A stretch of DNA of 64,000 nt, taken from positions 21,485,990 to 21,549,989 of the forward strand of contig JAQNBH010000014.1 of assembly GCA_028752905.1 (NCBI GenBank). The letters are read 5' to 3'. Made by a program: the position numbers and the translations under genes. Below are positions 11,231 through 22,993 of the stretch, in pieces; position 1 is the first letter of the stretch; each line of letters begins with the position of its first letter. The notes beneath the pieces are model-generated. The model did no database searches and was not told the origin of the DNA. It saw only the letters and a program-made list of their open reading frames with translations. This DNA comes from Cladorhizidae sp. MBARI D1340-BT2. Lineage: Eukaryota; Porifera; Demospongiae; Poecilosclerida; Cladorhizidae.

Positions 11231-12207
11231 AGGAAATTCTGAGGGGGCTCCAACTCATTCCTGATGTCTGATTTTGCTGCGTCTTCCTTCCTCTCATTGG
11301 GGCTAAGTGACTGTCTCTCTGCCTTCCAATGTCGTGGTCGTGTAAGTATCGAGTGGTCCAGGTTCCTATTCCTAATATATTTGTCGGCTAGCTCCCCGAC
11401 CTTCCTTGCAGTGGATGGGCTATGGTCCCTGACCCAATAAGCAATATTATTGGGGAGCATCCGGAGGAGATGTTCTCTGGAGAATACTTCATTGCATTCA
11501 CTGACTTTGTTGCACTCAGACAGGCACTTTCGTCCAAGGTCCGTCAGCTTCCCTGCCATCTGTACGACTGTTTCTCCAGACTTGAATGTTGCCTCCCACC
11601 AGCGTTTCTGGTAAGTTTCGTTGGTTATTCCGAGCCGTTGCTTGATGGCCTCCTTCACCAGGTCGTACTGTTCTGATTCCTCTGCTGGTGAGGCCAGGAA
11701 TGCTGCTAACACATGAGGGGTCGGAGGTGGAGCATCCACTGGACTCTCGGCACACCAAAGGTAGTCATATGTTGCTCTTAAAGCTGCATTAACGTCGTCC
11801 TCGTCCTTAATTGCTGCTAGCTTAGGGGGTTGTAGCTTAGGTTGCTATCTCTCTGTGACTAATGACTGCATGAGTTGAGTGAGCTGTTCAGCATCTCGAA
11901 TTTGACGCTGGTGCTCCGACTCTCTCTCCGCTTCCAGACAACTCCATCGCTCTTGGTCCAGTCTTCTTGGTTCCTCCTGTCTGTTCAGCTCGGCTGTCTT
12001 TTCAGCCTCAAAGCGTCGCCATCTGTCTGCCTCAAGTTGCTGCTGTTGGACCATTATTTTCAGCAAGTCAGCTGTTCCTCGTTGTTCCGCTGCCATGGCT
12101 CTGGTGATCCGGACAGTGTCTTCTCCGTTTCTTTCTGTCACACTTAGGTCTTCCAACTCAGTTCTGCCGAATTGCTTGGCCTTTTTGTCTGTGTTGGACA
12201 TGTGCAA
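11227..12207 (-). pseudogene. Gag of Gmr1-like element, interrupted by one in-frame stop
   Basis: Begins MHMSNTDKK at 12207. Residues 35-115 are a charged coiled coil (repeated Glu/Gln/Arg). An in-frame TAG at 11845-11847 follows SLVTER, after which the same frame continues to 11227. The second part has a SCAN/capsid-like helical region (YDLVKEAIKQRLG, KRWWEATFKSGET, about 11670-11560). The frame closes with a TGA just where the protease frame opens one base back, as if pol were reached by a -1 shift near 11230. The zinc knuckle lies in the downstream frame, so gag lacks its own nucleocapsid motif. The TAG is probably a disabling mutation; programmed readthrough is the alternative. Confidence 0.8.
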
Positions 12208-12242
12208 CTGGTCTAGGGGTCTATTGGTCTATAGTTCGAATC

Positions 12243-12262
12243 GAGTTTCCACTGCCACCATA
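12243..12262 (-). promoter_or_regulatory. Candidate primer-binding site
   Basis: On the minus strand, two bases after the 5' LTR, the sequence TGGTGGCAGTGG begins with the TGG expected opposite a tRNA CCA end. The tRNA species was not identified. Confidence 0.5.
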
Positions 12263-12658
12263 TGTTATGCCACAGCCCTTGCTAATTGTAGTAACTGGCC
12301 TGAAGGGCAGTAGCCTAACCTATTAGTTCAAGTCATCAGTAGTTAATAACAACGTAATCTTACAATCTCACTTCAGTACAGTATATCTCAAAAACTCTAA
12401 TACTCAGTGCCTAGCCTGGTGCCCTTAATTAGGCTGCCAGGCCCAGCTCACATGACCAAATATGGGTAAGTACAATAACCTTACTGATGTGGTTGTCCAA
12501 TCATATGCTAGCATGCGTGTATGTGTATATGTTCAGTAATCAGGGTCATGTAGTTCATAAGCCTGAGATGTCTGCTTTAAGGGCTCATTAGCACCTTGGG
12601 TAGAGAGTCACACCTTGCCATGTCAAGGTTGTCACTCTCTTGGGGCCGGGCCTCAACA
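12263..12658 (-). repeat. 5' LTR of Gmr1-like element
   Basis: Second 396-bp repeat, colinear with 7394-7789. In element orientation it is the promoter-bearing 5' LTR. TCTCC follows at 12659-12663. No TATA box was assigned. Confidence 0.95.
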
Positions 12659-13888
12659 TCTCCTCGGACAGTTAATTCTTCTTAGGGCAGAGAAAATTTT
12701 GTTAATTATTCTTTAGCTAGCAATCTTTTTGGTGGTTGATTGGTTCCTGCCACTTTGGCATGTAGGAATGCTGGTACAGGCTTTGCTGGTGGTTACGGGT
12801 AGTGCCGTTAGGCACTTTGAACACTTTCGGTGCTTTGTTCCATTCATCAAGCACAGCTATAGTATTTGTGTGGTCTGATAGTCGAACAAACTTTCACAGC
12901 ACTAGTTTACAGTGTATGCCAGATCAATTCTTGTTGTTCGGAAGCCGAGGATGAGATTATCTTCATTTCGTCAGCATATCCCTTGCTCAATGTAATTTTT
13001 TATAGCAGAAGGTTATAAAGAGTGATGCAGGTGAGACTGATGATAGGTGAGGAACCTTTTCCCATTCCCCTGTGTGCAGAACCACTTGATTGATGGCCAG
13101 ATATTATTTCAGTGGAGCCAGTGGCTTTTCAAATTGACTTCCTCACTTTCTATCTTCTGTACCTAGAGAACTTTGGCTAAATTCACAACCTCTGCATTTA
13201 TCTGCACTGTTTTTATTCCCAAAAATATAGCCTTCCTGTCCCTATTGTGGTAGGTTTCCCTCTAACCTTTCTTCTGATATCTTCTTTGAGAAAGCATAGC
13301 TGCAATAGACAGCCACAGATTACACATTGTGGTTAAAGGTGATCAGAAAGAAGAGTGGAGACATTCATTACTGGTCAAAATAATGCCGGTTGCATTGCAT
13401 ACATTGTTGAGCAACGCGTGCCGTAAATGGCTAAAAACCCAATGCAACAGTAACAAATGGAAACCAACTGTCCGTACAGCGGTACAAAGAAAAAAGTGGT
13501 GGTATGCTTGTGAGCTTCAGTTGAGCATTTATCCCCAAGTCCTTTCTTAATTCCTGACTCTTCATTTTTCCCACCTGAAGCAATGCAGTTGAGTGTCTGT
13601 CTCTTGCCCTGAAGCACTTTCATAGGTCTCAGTGCCTCTTGTTTGCTCTAAATCATAGCCCTCCTGTTGAGAAACAGTGCAGTTAAGATGTTAGTTGCCC
13701 CTCCCCCTCCCCCCCAAAATATTATTAAGGAAACAAATTGCAACACGAGTATAATAATAATTATTTGTTTAATTTTTTTATTTGTTATAAAAAAATATTA
13801 AAAAAACTTAAAAATATTAAAAAAACCCTCTGAATTGGGGATGTAAGTTATAGCTATTTTGACTGACCACCTTCAAATCCACAATAAA

Positions 13889-14082
13889 CTAGTCTGAAAG
13901 GAGGTGGTCTGGCACTAAAGTGGGGGAAGCAAAGGGATGTACAAACTTCATATTGAAGCTAGAAGAGACACTGGAGAAGGCCAAGACACTGATGGAGTTG
14001 CCTGAACCTTTTCTCCAAAAGTGAAACAGTCCGTTAGCTCCCTGTGTTTCTTCTCCAACAAAGAACACTCCATTATCAAATG
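13889..14082 (-). CDS. Candidate terminal exon of an unknown host gene
   Basis: On the minus strand a polypyrimidine stretch ending CTCTCTCAG (14091-14083) is followed by an uninterrupted 63-codon frame, AFDNGVFFVGEE near the start and PDHLLSD before TAG at 13889-13891. The balanced residue composition and a good acceptor fit a last exon. No upstream exon was identified, and no AATAAA was seen soon after the stop. The family is not recognised. Confidence 0.35.
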
Positions 14083-14237
14083 CTGAGAGAGAAACAACAA
14101 ATACAAAATTAATCAGAATGTCCTTCAGTTAGACATTTGGGATGCATATTAATTAACAGATCTCGAAATAACAATCTGTGTCAAGTAGAATTGATGGTGG
14201 AATGTACATGGCTAGATGCATAAAAATTCGAGTGCGT

Positions 14238-14330
14238 GATGGAGGAAACCTTGGAAGGATAGAAGGTGGAGGAGACCTTGGAAGGGTAGGAGGTGGAGGA
14301 GACGGAAGGGTAGAAGGTAGAGGAGACCTT
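14238..14330 (+). repeat. Short purine-rich tandem repeat
   Basis: Degenerate units of about 15-30 bp built from GGTGGAGGAGACCTTGGAAG. On the opposite strand they read as repeated SSTFYPSKV, which is taken as incidental. Confidence 0.6.
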
Positions 14331-16632
14331 GAAATGGTTAGTTGGTGGCCTAGGTGTAATAATCAAAATTCTGGCTACTTTTTATTTGTGCTAATCATCT
14401 CTTGTTAAATTAACCTTACAAAAAGGACTACTATCTTCTTTTGCCTTTCACTAACTTCCTCAAATAATGTTAATGAGACAGAACACTCTTTGGGCCAAAA
14501 GACAAAATATCTGTATGCTGCAATATGAATATCAGAGTTAGAGAATTCTGACACACAAGCTATTGACTAGTCTATTTACATGTAAAATGTGTTGAACTTA
14601 TACATAAGTTACTACTGACATTGTTTAGCCCTCGAATACCTAAATTAGCTGAACCTAAGGGAAAGGCTTGCACACAAAGACTGACTAAAGCTATCCAAGG
14701 TTTGCTAAGCCTTTCTTATGCACAATTTTTTCTTATGGCACAGTTTTCTCAGAGAAAAGTGTTGCGTGTGATAGCTAGCACAGAGCTATGACTTACAAAC
14801 CAGTGAAGGACCAGCCACTAGCTGAGGAGAGGTCATGACACAATCAAATACAGAATCTAGTTACTTCTTACACTGATGGGCTTCACGATGCACTGTAGCT
14901 TTTCAAAAATACATGCTGGTAGAACCGGAGCGGTAAAACATAGATGATCGGTCCTCTCAAAACCTCAATTTAGCGGAACATCTGAGCTATCATAAAAAAC
15001 ATTTGCCGAGAAGCACACGTCTAAGTGCACTTGGTGGCCTTAAAAGGGTGGCGCGAATCATTCTGACATTTAGAAGTTGGCGCCACGACCAAAAGTAAAT
15101 GGTAACCTTTAGTTAGTGTTTTTTTAAATGTTTTGTTGTTTTTTGGCGTAATTTGTTTATTTTAGTAACCGTATGAAACAACAAAGGTTTATGTGCATTC
15201 AAAAGAAATGCAACCAGCTGACTCGTACTGTAGTGTCATCTTGAAAGGACTCCATAGAGGAAGGGTTGTTCCACCTTTTGGTATATAGATATATGTCGGC
15301 TGTTGATGATGAATATATAATAAGTACTTTGCATATATTCTAACTTAGCTTGGTATTCCATCATATCAGAGATAAATAGATAAAGGTATTGATCCATTTT
15401 TTGTGGGTCAATGAAAGGGGTAAGAAGTTATCCTGTACATTTCTGGTGATGAATTGCACGGCCAATATGTTTGATGCATTCATTAGTCCCACGTAGGAAA
15501 CTCTTTTGTAGAAATGATGAGTTCAACAGGATATATCCTTAATTCTAGTGGCATGTATAGGACTAAAGGGTCGGCCTTTCTTATGAATTTTTCTTGCACT
15601 AGCATGAAAGCGACGCGTGATTTTTTAATGTAGCAGAATTTTTGGCAAAATAGTGTAGCAATGATTTTCACCAGGGATCAGCCTGAAGATTGCTTCATTA
15701 ACCCATAGAATACTACGGTCCCCAACTCAAGCTGAACCCAACCCTGTGGTCCGGGCAGGAAAACCACTTTAAATGTAAAGCTATAAATCATGTAAACAGT
15801 ATTCTTTAGTATTTATGTCAGGTGAATGTTACTCTGAAAGGTCAAATGGTTTTAGCAAAGCCAGTAAGATTTGCAGTCCATCCTGGGACAATTGGGAGCC
15901 CTTTCCCTGACCCTAGTATGACCCCTGTCTTTATCTCCATGCCCTCCCTTCCTTCTACGTTGCCTACTAACCCTAGCTGGCAGTGCCTGATTATCTGCTT
16001 TACTATCAGAGTCAGAGTACTTACTTTGCTCCGATTCAAAGTCACTATTATGTCCATTATCATAACATAACACATCTTCTTACATTGGAACTCAAGATTT
16101 CATCCAACACCTGATCAACAGCCTTGAAATTCGACACCATTCTGTCATAGATTGTAAATTTTATGAAAGAAATAGTTAAATAAACTGCTGTTTCCACCAC
16201 ATCAAAAATTTAATCAGCTGTAGTGCAGTGCTGGAATATGATTTTTTTAAAGGGGTATCCGTGGCCGTTGAAGAGACTGCTCAAGTATGTGTATAGCTAC
16301 GTAGCGGCAAAAAAACCCAGCCACTCAGGTTCTAAGAGCTAACTGTTAGTGATCATAACAATAATGATATGTATAAATCAAAAAATTCGACACTGTATCA
16401 TATTGAGACCTCCTTGATTCAGCTGGGGAAACCCTTGTTATCTCGTGTAGCTTAGCTAATTGGACAAATAGTATGAGATACCGTTTATTCTCAATTAGGA
16501 ATTACCCCTCCAGGCGTAACTTCCCTTCCATTTACAACCGGTTAGTTTGGTCTGTATGGATTACAGGAAATGCCCTTCCAATTGTAACTGCAATTGTAAC
16601 TGCAAAAGCAAATACATAGGCCTCACCCATCA

Positions 16633-19496
16633 CAGGGTTTCATACAGGGGGGGGGGGCCTGGGATGTCCCCCCAGCCAGAGTTTCCCCCCCCCCCCCCCC
16701 CAAAAAAAAATTATGATGTCATAGTGCAACATTGACATTGACATTTTGCTAACATTATAGTAATTTAGAAAACAGAATTTGATAAAGCAATACGACGATT
16801 TTTCTCCTTGAATATGTCCAAAATTGCACTAAAATCTACTGAAGTCAGTTCAGGCCCTTCAATTGCTATTGGCATGAGCCTAGCAAGGTTGATGTCACTT
16901 AGTCTATTTCGAAGACGTGTCTTCACAATCTTCATCCGACTAAAAGAACGTTCGACAGTAGCTGTTGCAATTGGAAGAGTTAGCAAAATATCCAGTAACT
17001 TGAATATCTCTGGGAAGATCTCTTTGTATGCTCCTGAAAGCTCCATCTCTGTCTTCATATCCTGTAGAGTGGGTGGTTTACTTAGTTTCTTTTTCTCCAT
17101 CATTTTCTTCTTCTCTTGTGCCAATACTCTCTTAAAAACTCTCCACTCAGCAAAGATTTCTTCTCCATCCACGAGAGGTGGAGAAGTGAAGGTTTCACCA
17201 TCAAACTCTACAGTTGCTTCTTTTCCATAGAAGTTAACTAGAGTTTGCAGTTGTGGAAGAGCAGTATCTTCTGTTGGCATCGAAGCAGAGTCAAAGATCG
17301 ATGAGGAGACAAGTAGCTCCACAGCACCATCAGTGAAACGGCCATTTATATTGAAACAAGTTTGTCAATATATGAAATAGCTGTTGAATTGCGGTACTCA
17401 CTCATTGATGTGGCAGCTGCACTGCCAGTTCTAGTTGAACTCCTCCTCCATGTGATGTCATGTTCACTAGCAAGCATGTCAACAGTTGTTTCCACCAGAG
17501 AACACCTTTCTGCATCCTCATTCTTGAGGCATTTCAGCTCTGAAACGATGCTCTCAAGGATGATTGGCAACTTGCTGAAATCAGTTGCCTTGCTTTGCAT
17601 AAAGCAATTGAGCTTAGCAAGAAGATCAAGCACGGATGATAGCAGAATGATAGTCGCCACTCCACTATAAGAGCCCAACACCAACGCTATGCCATATGCT
17701 TCTGCATCACCACAATCCTCATAGAGCGTGTGCAAAGTAGTTATCAGAGCAGGAAGCTCCTTGCGAATGGCTCGCACACATCTCTCATGAGATAGCCATC
17801 TTGTTTGGCTTGGTTTGACTACTTTCAGCTCTGGAAAATTTAGGACTGACTGCACATTTTTCAGAGCTTCTGCTTTTTGGGGGGAATAATAAAACAATTT
17901 CCACAAGCTGGCCATTGTGCCAAACATCTTTTTCACGGTAGCAACAGACTCGGCTGCTTGCATGGAAGCAAGCTACAACCTGTGGCAGGAGCAGTGGATG
18001 TAGAGAGCATGGGCTGCATGCACCCTCATCCTTCTTTGCACTCCACTTCTGCAACCAGAGAATGTTGCAGCACCGTCATACCCTTGTCCAACAAGTTTAG
18101 AGTAATCAAGATTCTTCTCACTGATGAAGGAAGTTAGAGCATGTGTAATTTCTTCAGCATCAGTGGATTTGAGATGAAGAATCGTCAAAAAGTGTTCCTC
18201 TGGGTGACCATCCACAAGCCACCGGAAACAAATCGATGGCTCCTCCTGTGTGGAAATGTGCTAGAATTGAGAAGAACGGGCTTGATTTCGGGCTTTCTAT
18301 CAGCTTTCTGTCAAGCCATGTGTCAATGGCTTCAATCAGTGACGTAGTGCTGAACTTGGAGGTGTACTGGGCATTAGATGGGTCTTCATTGTTATGTTGC
18401 TCAAGTAATTTACCCCCATTGGCAACTAGGAGCTGGATCAAATGTGGATAAACACTCATATGAGGAATTCTATTCTTGACCAGAAAGTAGACTGCTCTAA
18501 ACAGATTGAGTAACACACACGGATTTATCTGTCTACGCTCAGCAGCCTCTTGTGCAACAGCTGAACACTGGAGCTCAAGTACAGACTTCCCACTCTCTAC
18601 TTGCTGTGCCATGGCACCAACAGCTGCAGCATCTCTGTGCCATTGGGAGTCTGCATGCTTCTTCAGTACTTCACTAGCATGGTTCCAGCCTCTGGTTGTC
18701 CAAGCACCCCTTGACCCAACAGGGGGCTTCCCCCAATTCTGGCATGTAGCACAGAACATGCCTCCACTAGGATCCTTGCAGGTGACCCAGGGGTATTTCT
18801 TCTCCCATTCTTTTTTAAATGAAAGTTTTTCCCTGTAGACCTTCCTCTTTTCACTAGCACTGAGTTTGTTCTTCTTCTTCTGAGGCTCATGCTGATTGTC
18901 AGTTGTCTGGGAGAGACTGGATGAGGAATGGGCAGCTTCCTGGTCAGTCAACGAGTCTGATGCATCACTGCTTGTCCTCTTTTGAAAGTAGGCTCTGAGA
19001 TCCATGTTTGTGAATGATTTCTTCAGGGAGATCAACCCACCAGGGGGGGAAAATCAAGGAGCAGTGCTCTTACAAACTCAACAGGCAACTACCAGACAAC
19101 ACTTTATTAGACTAGTATTTACAGATTTCTCTTTTATACTTAACACCAATCAACAGCACATTCACAACACATAACCACAACTTTCTGGCACAAACACACA
19201 AACATATCCACCTAAAGCAATTACAAGCAATCAACACATTCATAACACAATCATAAACTATCCTGCTGCACACAAACACACAAACATGTCCCTACAAGCC
19301 AATCATGTACCCACAAGCCAATCAACACACATTATATCACCAAAAGTTTTAGCAAGTGACTGAATGTGGCAAATGTAGGCCATACCCACAGATAATCAGT
19401 GGCTAACACTTTCCAGCTACATAGTATAGCGTGATAAAAGTGGGCGATGCTAAGCTAGATACTTTTCTCCCCCTCCCAACCATATATGAAACCCTG
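16633..19496 (-). mobile_element. hAT transposon (copy 1)
   Basis: Ends are inverted CAGGGTTTCATA at 16633 and TATGAAACCCTG ending at 19496. CATCA flanks both sides (16628-16632 and 19497-19501), a possible 5-bp target duplication. Most hAT elements make 8 bp, so this could be a 5-bp-type hAT or a partly decayed 8-bp site. G-rich and C-rich homopolymers lie just inside the left end (16645-16700). The interior is a minus-strand hAT transposase. Confidence 0.85.
16765..19035 (-). pseudogene. hAT transposase (ZMYM/TTF zinc-finger type), broken
   Basis: Starts at MISLKKSFTNMDLRAYF (19035; MDLRAYF is the likelier start). A TTF-type zinc finger (KYPWVTCKDPSGGMFCATC, GAWTTRGWNHASE, ~18780-18650) is followed by the N-terminal RNase H part. 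Near 18260 the reading passes from SPFFSILA to STQEE only after a frame change: the segment that should carry the first catalytic Asp (DECTD in copy 2) is deleted. The rest is LDYSKLVGQGYDGAATFSG (~18070), TRWLSHERCVRAI (~17790) and the C-terminal dimerisation region LPIATATVERSFSRMK (~16960) with RLSDINLARLMPIAIE. Frame changes lie near 18215 and 17340. The transposase would bind hAT ends and excise the element; without the first Asp it cannot be catalytic. Confidence 0.85.
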
Positions 19497-19892
19497 CATC
19501 AAGTAATTGACATATTAGACCATGTTTTGTTATTGAGGTTATGTACTATTGAGATATGTCACATCACAACCAAGATAATGGCCGAAATCCAGTGCAGCAG
19601 GTCAATGAGAGGAGCTATACTGCATGTTTCAAGCTTCAATTGGCAGCAATTGAAGTGCAGGCAGGGTGAACGAGTGATATAGTGGGAAGGGGGCATAAAA
19701 AGTAGCCCTTTCTGAGATGGAGGAGGAGTTCTTGGCGCAAGTTCCTCACTGAAGGTTGTCCTCCCTGGATGAAGAGGTTGAAGAATAGATCGAGCAGAAC
19801 AAACTAGTTGTAGATGGATGTGATCAGTCAGAGATCCTACAAAGCATTTTGCACTCTATAGTGCTTGATATAGTTGATTATAGTACCTAATT

Positions 19893-21440
19893 AAGGGGGG
19901 CCTACACCTGAAAAACTTTGGATTTTTTATTTGTTTTTTTTATCAGTTCTAACTGTTGCTGTACATATCTATTAGATTATAAAGTTTTAGAGCTATTGGA
20001 TGCTCCATTTCAAAGTTATGAGGTTTTTGTCCATGCAATTTCTCATTGATTTGAAGAGAAACCAACAAGGAACACTAAAAGGGGGGACAGCTGCATTTTT
20101 AAAATTAAAACAAATAAACTTGTGGTTACCACTTTATAGCTCCGTAGATTCTGTAAACTTCATGGTATGGACTTGATATATAGCTCAAAAGGTAGGTCCC
20201 TCTTTGTGCTCTCTGTTGATACTAAAATATTTTTCATAGGTATAACTATAGCCTAGTTACTAGACCTAAAGTGGAGGGAACCTCAAAAACCTGAATGCCT
20301 GAACTGGCAGCTTAAATATCCCAAGTGCTAGAGAGTTGAAATTAGCACCAGTGAGCCCCAATGAGTATTTTCATAAGGCGTAAGTAGGTGGTCAAGCGCG
20401 AGGGTGGAAAAAGAGTTTTATGGATTATTAACGAAATTCATTTTCCACCCACGCCGCTTGACCACATACTTAGATTTTAACGCCCGAATAAAAACACTCA
20501 TTGAATAGAGTAGGGCCTCCTCTAGCCACTGGTGCTAATTTCAACTCTCTAGCCACTGGTGCTAATTTCTACTCTCTACTTGGCAATCAGGAGATATTTA
20601 TGCTGCCAGTTCAGGCATTCAGGTTTTTGAGGTTCCCTCCACTTGTAGCTCCTGTAACTTGGCTACAGTTATACCTATGAAAAATATTTTATTATCAACA
20701 GAGAGCACAAAGAGAGACCTATCTTTTGAGCTATATATATCAAGTCCATACCATGAAGTTTACGGAATCTATGGAGTTATAAAGTGGTAACCACAAGAAG
20801 GAAAAGGGGGGAAAATACATGTGGGTCACTCTCCGCCAAAAATGCAACTGTCCCTCCATCAACACATTATTGCCAGGAATTTTGAAAATCTATTTTGTTC
20901 TGATTTTGCGGCGAACTTAACTTTGCCACACTTGACTCAATTTCAATATTTGAGGATTCATTTGAGAGCTCTTTTAGTGATCTGTGATATAACGGTTTGA
21001 TTTTTTTTTTACTTGAAGCATTGCTGAGTTATGTTGATTAGAAGAGGTGACTGTCACAGATTTTGCGTTTATTTTGTGTGGTTGGAAATGAAATGCCTTA
21101 GAACTAATGAACAAGAGATGAGTTGAAAAATATGCCTCCGTTATATCACAGCTAAATGTCTTGGTAAGCTACAAACCAAATTTGGGCATCTGTAGACCAG
21201 GCACTTTGGAATTATCCTCGCCGCAGTTTGGGGGGTGCAATTTTTGGAGTGACCCTTGCCTTTTTGGATGTATCTTCTAAGAAAATGTGCCTATAGAGAC
21301 ATTTCACATATCATCTTAAAGCACACAGAATGAGCAACAAGTTGGTATCAAAAGTATCTTCACAGAAGAAAGGGAGGGAAAGTTACGATGGCTACAAAAA
21401 TTCGTTCAAATTTTGGTGGTTTCAGGTGTAGTCCCCCCTT
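19893..21440. mobile_element. Non-autonomous TIR element enclosing a foldback repeat
   Basis: Left end AAGGGGGGCCTACACCTGAA at 19893 is matched by the inverted right end ending TTCAGGTGTAGTCCCCCCTT at 21440 (one mismatch over ~21 bp). No transposase frame is present. A separate palindromic repeat occupies 20076-20860. Target duplication not evident. Confidence 0.6.
20076..20860. repeat. Foldback (long-palindrome) repeat, full copy
   Basis: Two arms of about 370 bp are inverted around a centre near 20440. Matching blocks include TGGTTACCACTTTATAGCTC, CATGGTATGGACTTGATATA, TTTTTCATAGGTATAACTAT and a central pair around GGTCAAGCG / CGCTTGACC. AACAC flanks both sides (20071-20075, 20861-20865), a possible 5-bp duplication. 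There is no coding capacity. Related copies are at 27340-27560, 29505-29870, 43503-43850 and a scrap at 31316-31370. Confidence 0.8.
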
Positions 21441-22112
21441 GTGATTACCATTGAATAGATGCAAACCTAACAACTATTTTGTTCGGGAGGGGTCTAGCTT
21501 CTGGTCATTTTGAAAAGTGGTCAGCCATTGTTATTACATGTACATGTATTTGATTCCCGTGTGGTGTCTTTGTGAGAACACCATGAGGTCTAGCCCGACA
21601 TAATGTAATGCAAGAGTTTAGGATCAATGTCAAATGGGTACAGCTCACCAGAAGCTTTTTAAAGATGGCAGCCTGTGTCATACGACAACACGTTAAATAA
21701 TTTAAATAAACTAGCAGAGGTGCCCAATGTTGTTTGGTTAAAGGATATAATATCTAGCATACACAGGAGCTCAAAATAAGAAGACCCTCAACCCCCCCAC
21801 CCTCCACCCCCCCCACTTCCTCCCAAGTGGTGTGAACCTCTCAATATTACTCTCTGTACCTGAAAAAGTCAGAACATTTGAAGACAATGCTGAAATCTTG
21901 CCAATTCAGCAACTGTGGTGTTTTTCTAATAGAATAAGGCTAGATGAAGACATGCTAGCAATCTATATGCATTAGGTGAGGTCTAACATAGCTAACAAAG
22001 TTTGTTGGTAATGTTTGCTATGTTGCATTATTGGTGTGTAATCGTCACAAACATGAAAAATACATGTGCAAGTATGTAACAAAAATGGTATAATCTTCGT
22101 GTGTGTATGTGT

Positions 22113-22143
<31 letters not shown>
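22113..22143 (+). repeat. Homopolymer G tract of 31 bases
   Basis: 31 consecutive G after GTGTGTATGTGT, then AGGGGGA. Expected to be length-unstable and able to form G-quadruplexes; the written length may be affected by sequencing error. Confidence 0.9.
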
Positions 22144-22144
<1 letters not shown>

Positions 22145-22993
22145 GGGGGATGGGAAGGCTTTCAGTTAGTCTGGAGTTCAATGTTACCTAACACATGATA
22201 TGGTCATCTGCATCTGAGCCTATGATTCTAAATCATTCAATGTTCACTGACAAATTCAAACTGTATTGTAATCATACTCAATTATTCATGTTATATAATT
22301 ATTAGATACATGTTGTGTAATAATTATTTTTACACTGCACTTCACATATAACAGCTTTAGTTTACTGTGCTTGCTGCAAGAACCTTGCGATCATCAAACA
22401 TTGAGCAGAGGAAATTAGAGAGGTGGTCAGCTGCTTCAAAGGAGAGGTTATGTTAGGCTATGAACTACGCCATCAGCTCTGCAAACATTGCTTTTGCAGC
22501 AGGGCCCCATTTTGTCCTAAAAAGGTTGTCAAGCTTGCTTATTTAGGATTGCAGCAGGAGGTGCCTGCCTCTACCAGCAGGCCTCTACCATTCAGCACAA
22601 GTTTCTCCTGTCCATAGCTGACCTTAGCTATACCAAAGCTATAAAAAATTCAAGAATGAATTGGCTAGAACCGCTACTATTTTAAAGCTGGGTTAGCAAG
22701 CAAAATGCGTGACATTTGGTATATCTGGCGGGACAGGGATGTGGAATGTTTGACAGGTTGCAGTTTGTATATTGAGAAGGGGCACTGTTCAGATGGGTAC
22801 CATAGCTAATCCAAATCCATTCAACACACTACATGCTTGGGGCTTGGCTTGGGTAAGCTGGGGTACCTAAATTTATAGTGCTCTTCTTCAATTGAGTGCT
22901 TGGCTATAGCTAGCTAAAGCTTCAGCTATTGGACTAGGCTAAATAAATAACGCCACAGATAATTAGCTATTATCTGAGAGTAGATTTCAGTCC

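Larger units (their letters stand above)
7394..12658 (-). mobile_element. Gypsy-class LTR retrotransposon with rearranged pol (Gmr1-like)
   Basis: Two 396-bp direct repeats flank a minus-strand gag-pol. The 5-bp duplication TCTCC is present at 7389-7393 and 12659-12663. The retroelement reads from 12658 to 7394: LTR, primer-binding-like TGG segment, gag, protease, integrase, reverse transcriptase, RNase H, purine-rich tract, LTR. Standard Gypsy elements place integrase last. Here the integrase zinc domain and core (10350-9430) lie between protease (11230-10600) and RT (8967-7800), the order described for Gmr1 elements. The LTRs differ at about 8 of 396 sites (2%), a fairly recent insertion. 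Coding is broken by an early gag stop, frameshifts in integrase and a deletion before the RT, so this copy is defective. Confidence 0.93.
12664..16632. other. Intergenic, mostly uncharacterised
   Basis: About 4 kb. It contains one candidate terminal exon (13889-14082) and a purine-rich tandem patch (about 14238-14330). Short frames at 13329-13623 and 15822-16075 lack recognisable motifs and splice context. AT-rich homopolymers occur at 13730-13830. Confidence 0.5.

Noticed and set aside
12230..12262. tRNA-like GTTCGAATC beside the 5' LTR
   Set aside because: It is in the retroelement leader next to the primer-binding site and does not fold with a matching acceptor and D arm.
15822..16075. 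Overlapping frames on both strands
   Set aside because: No motif, no splice signals, composition near random.
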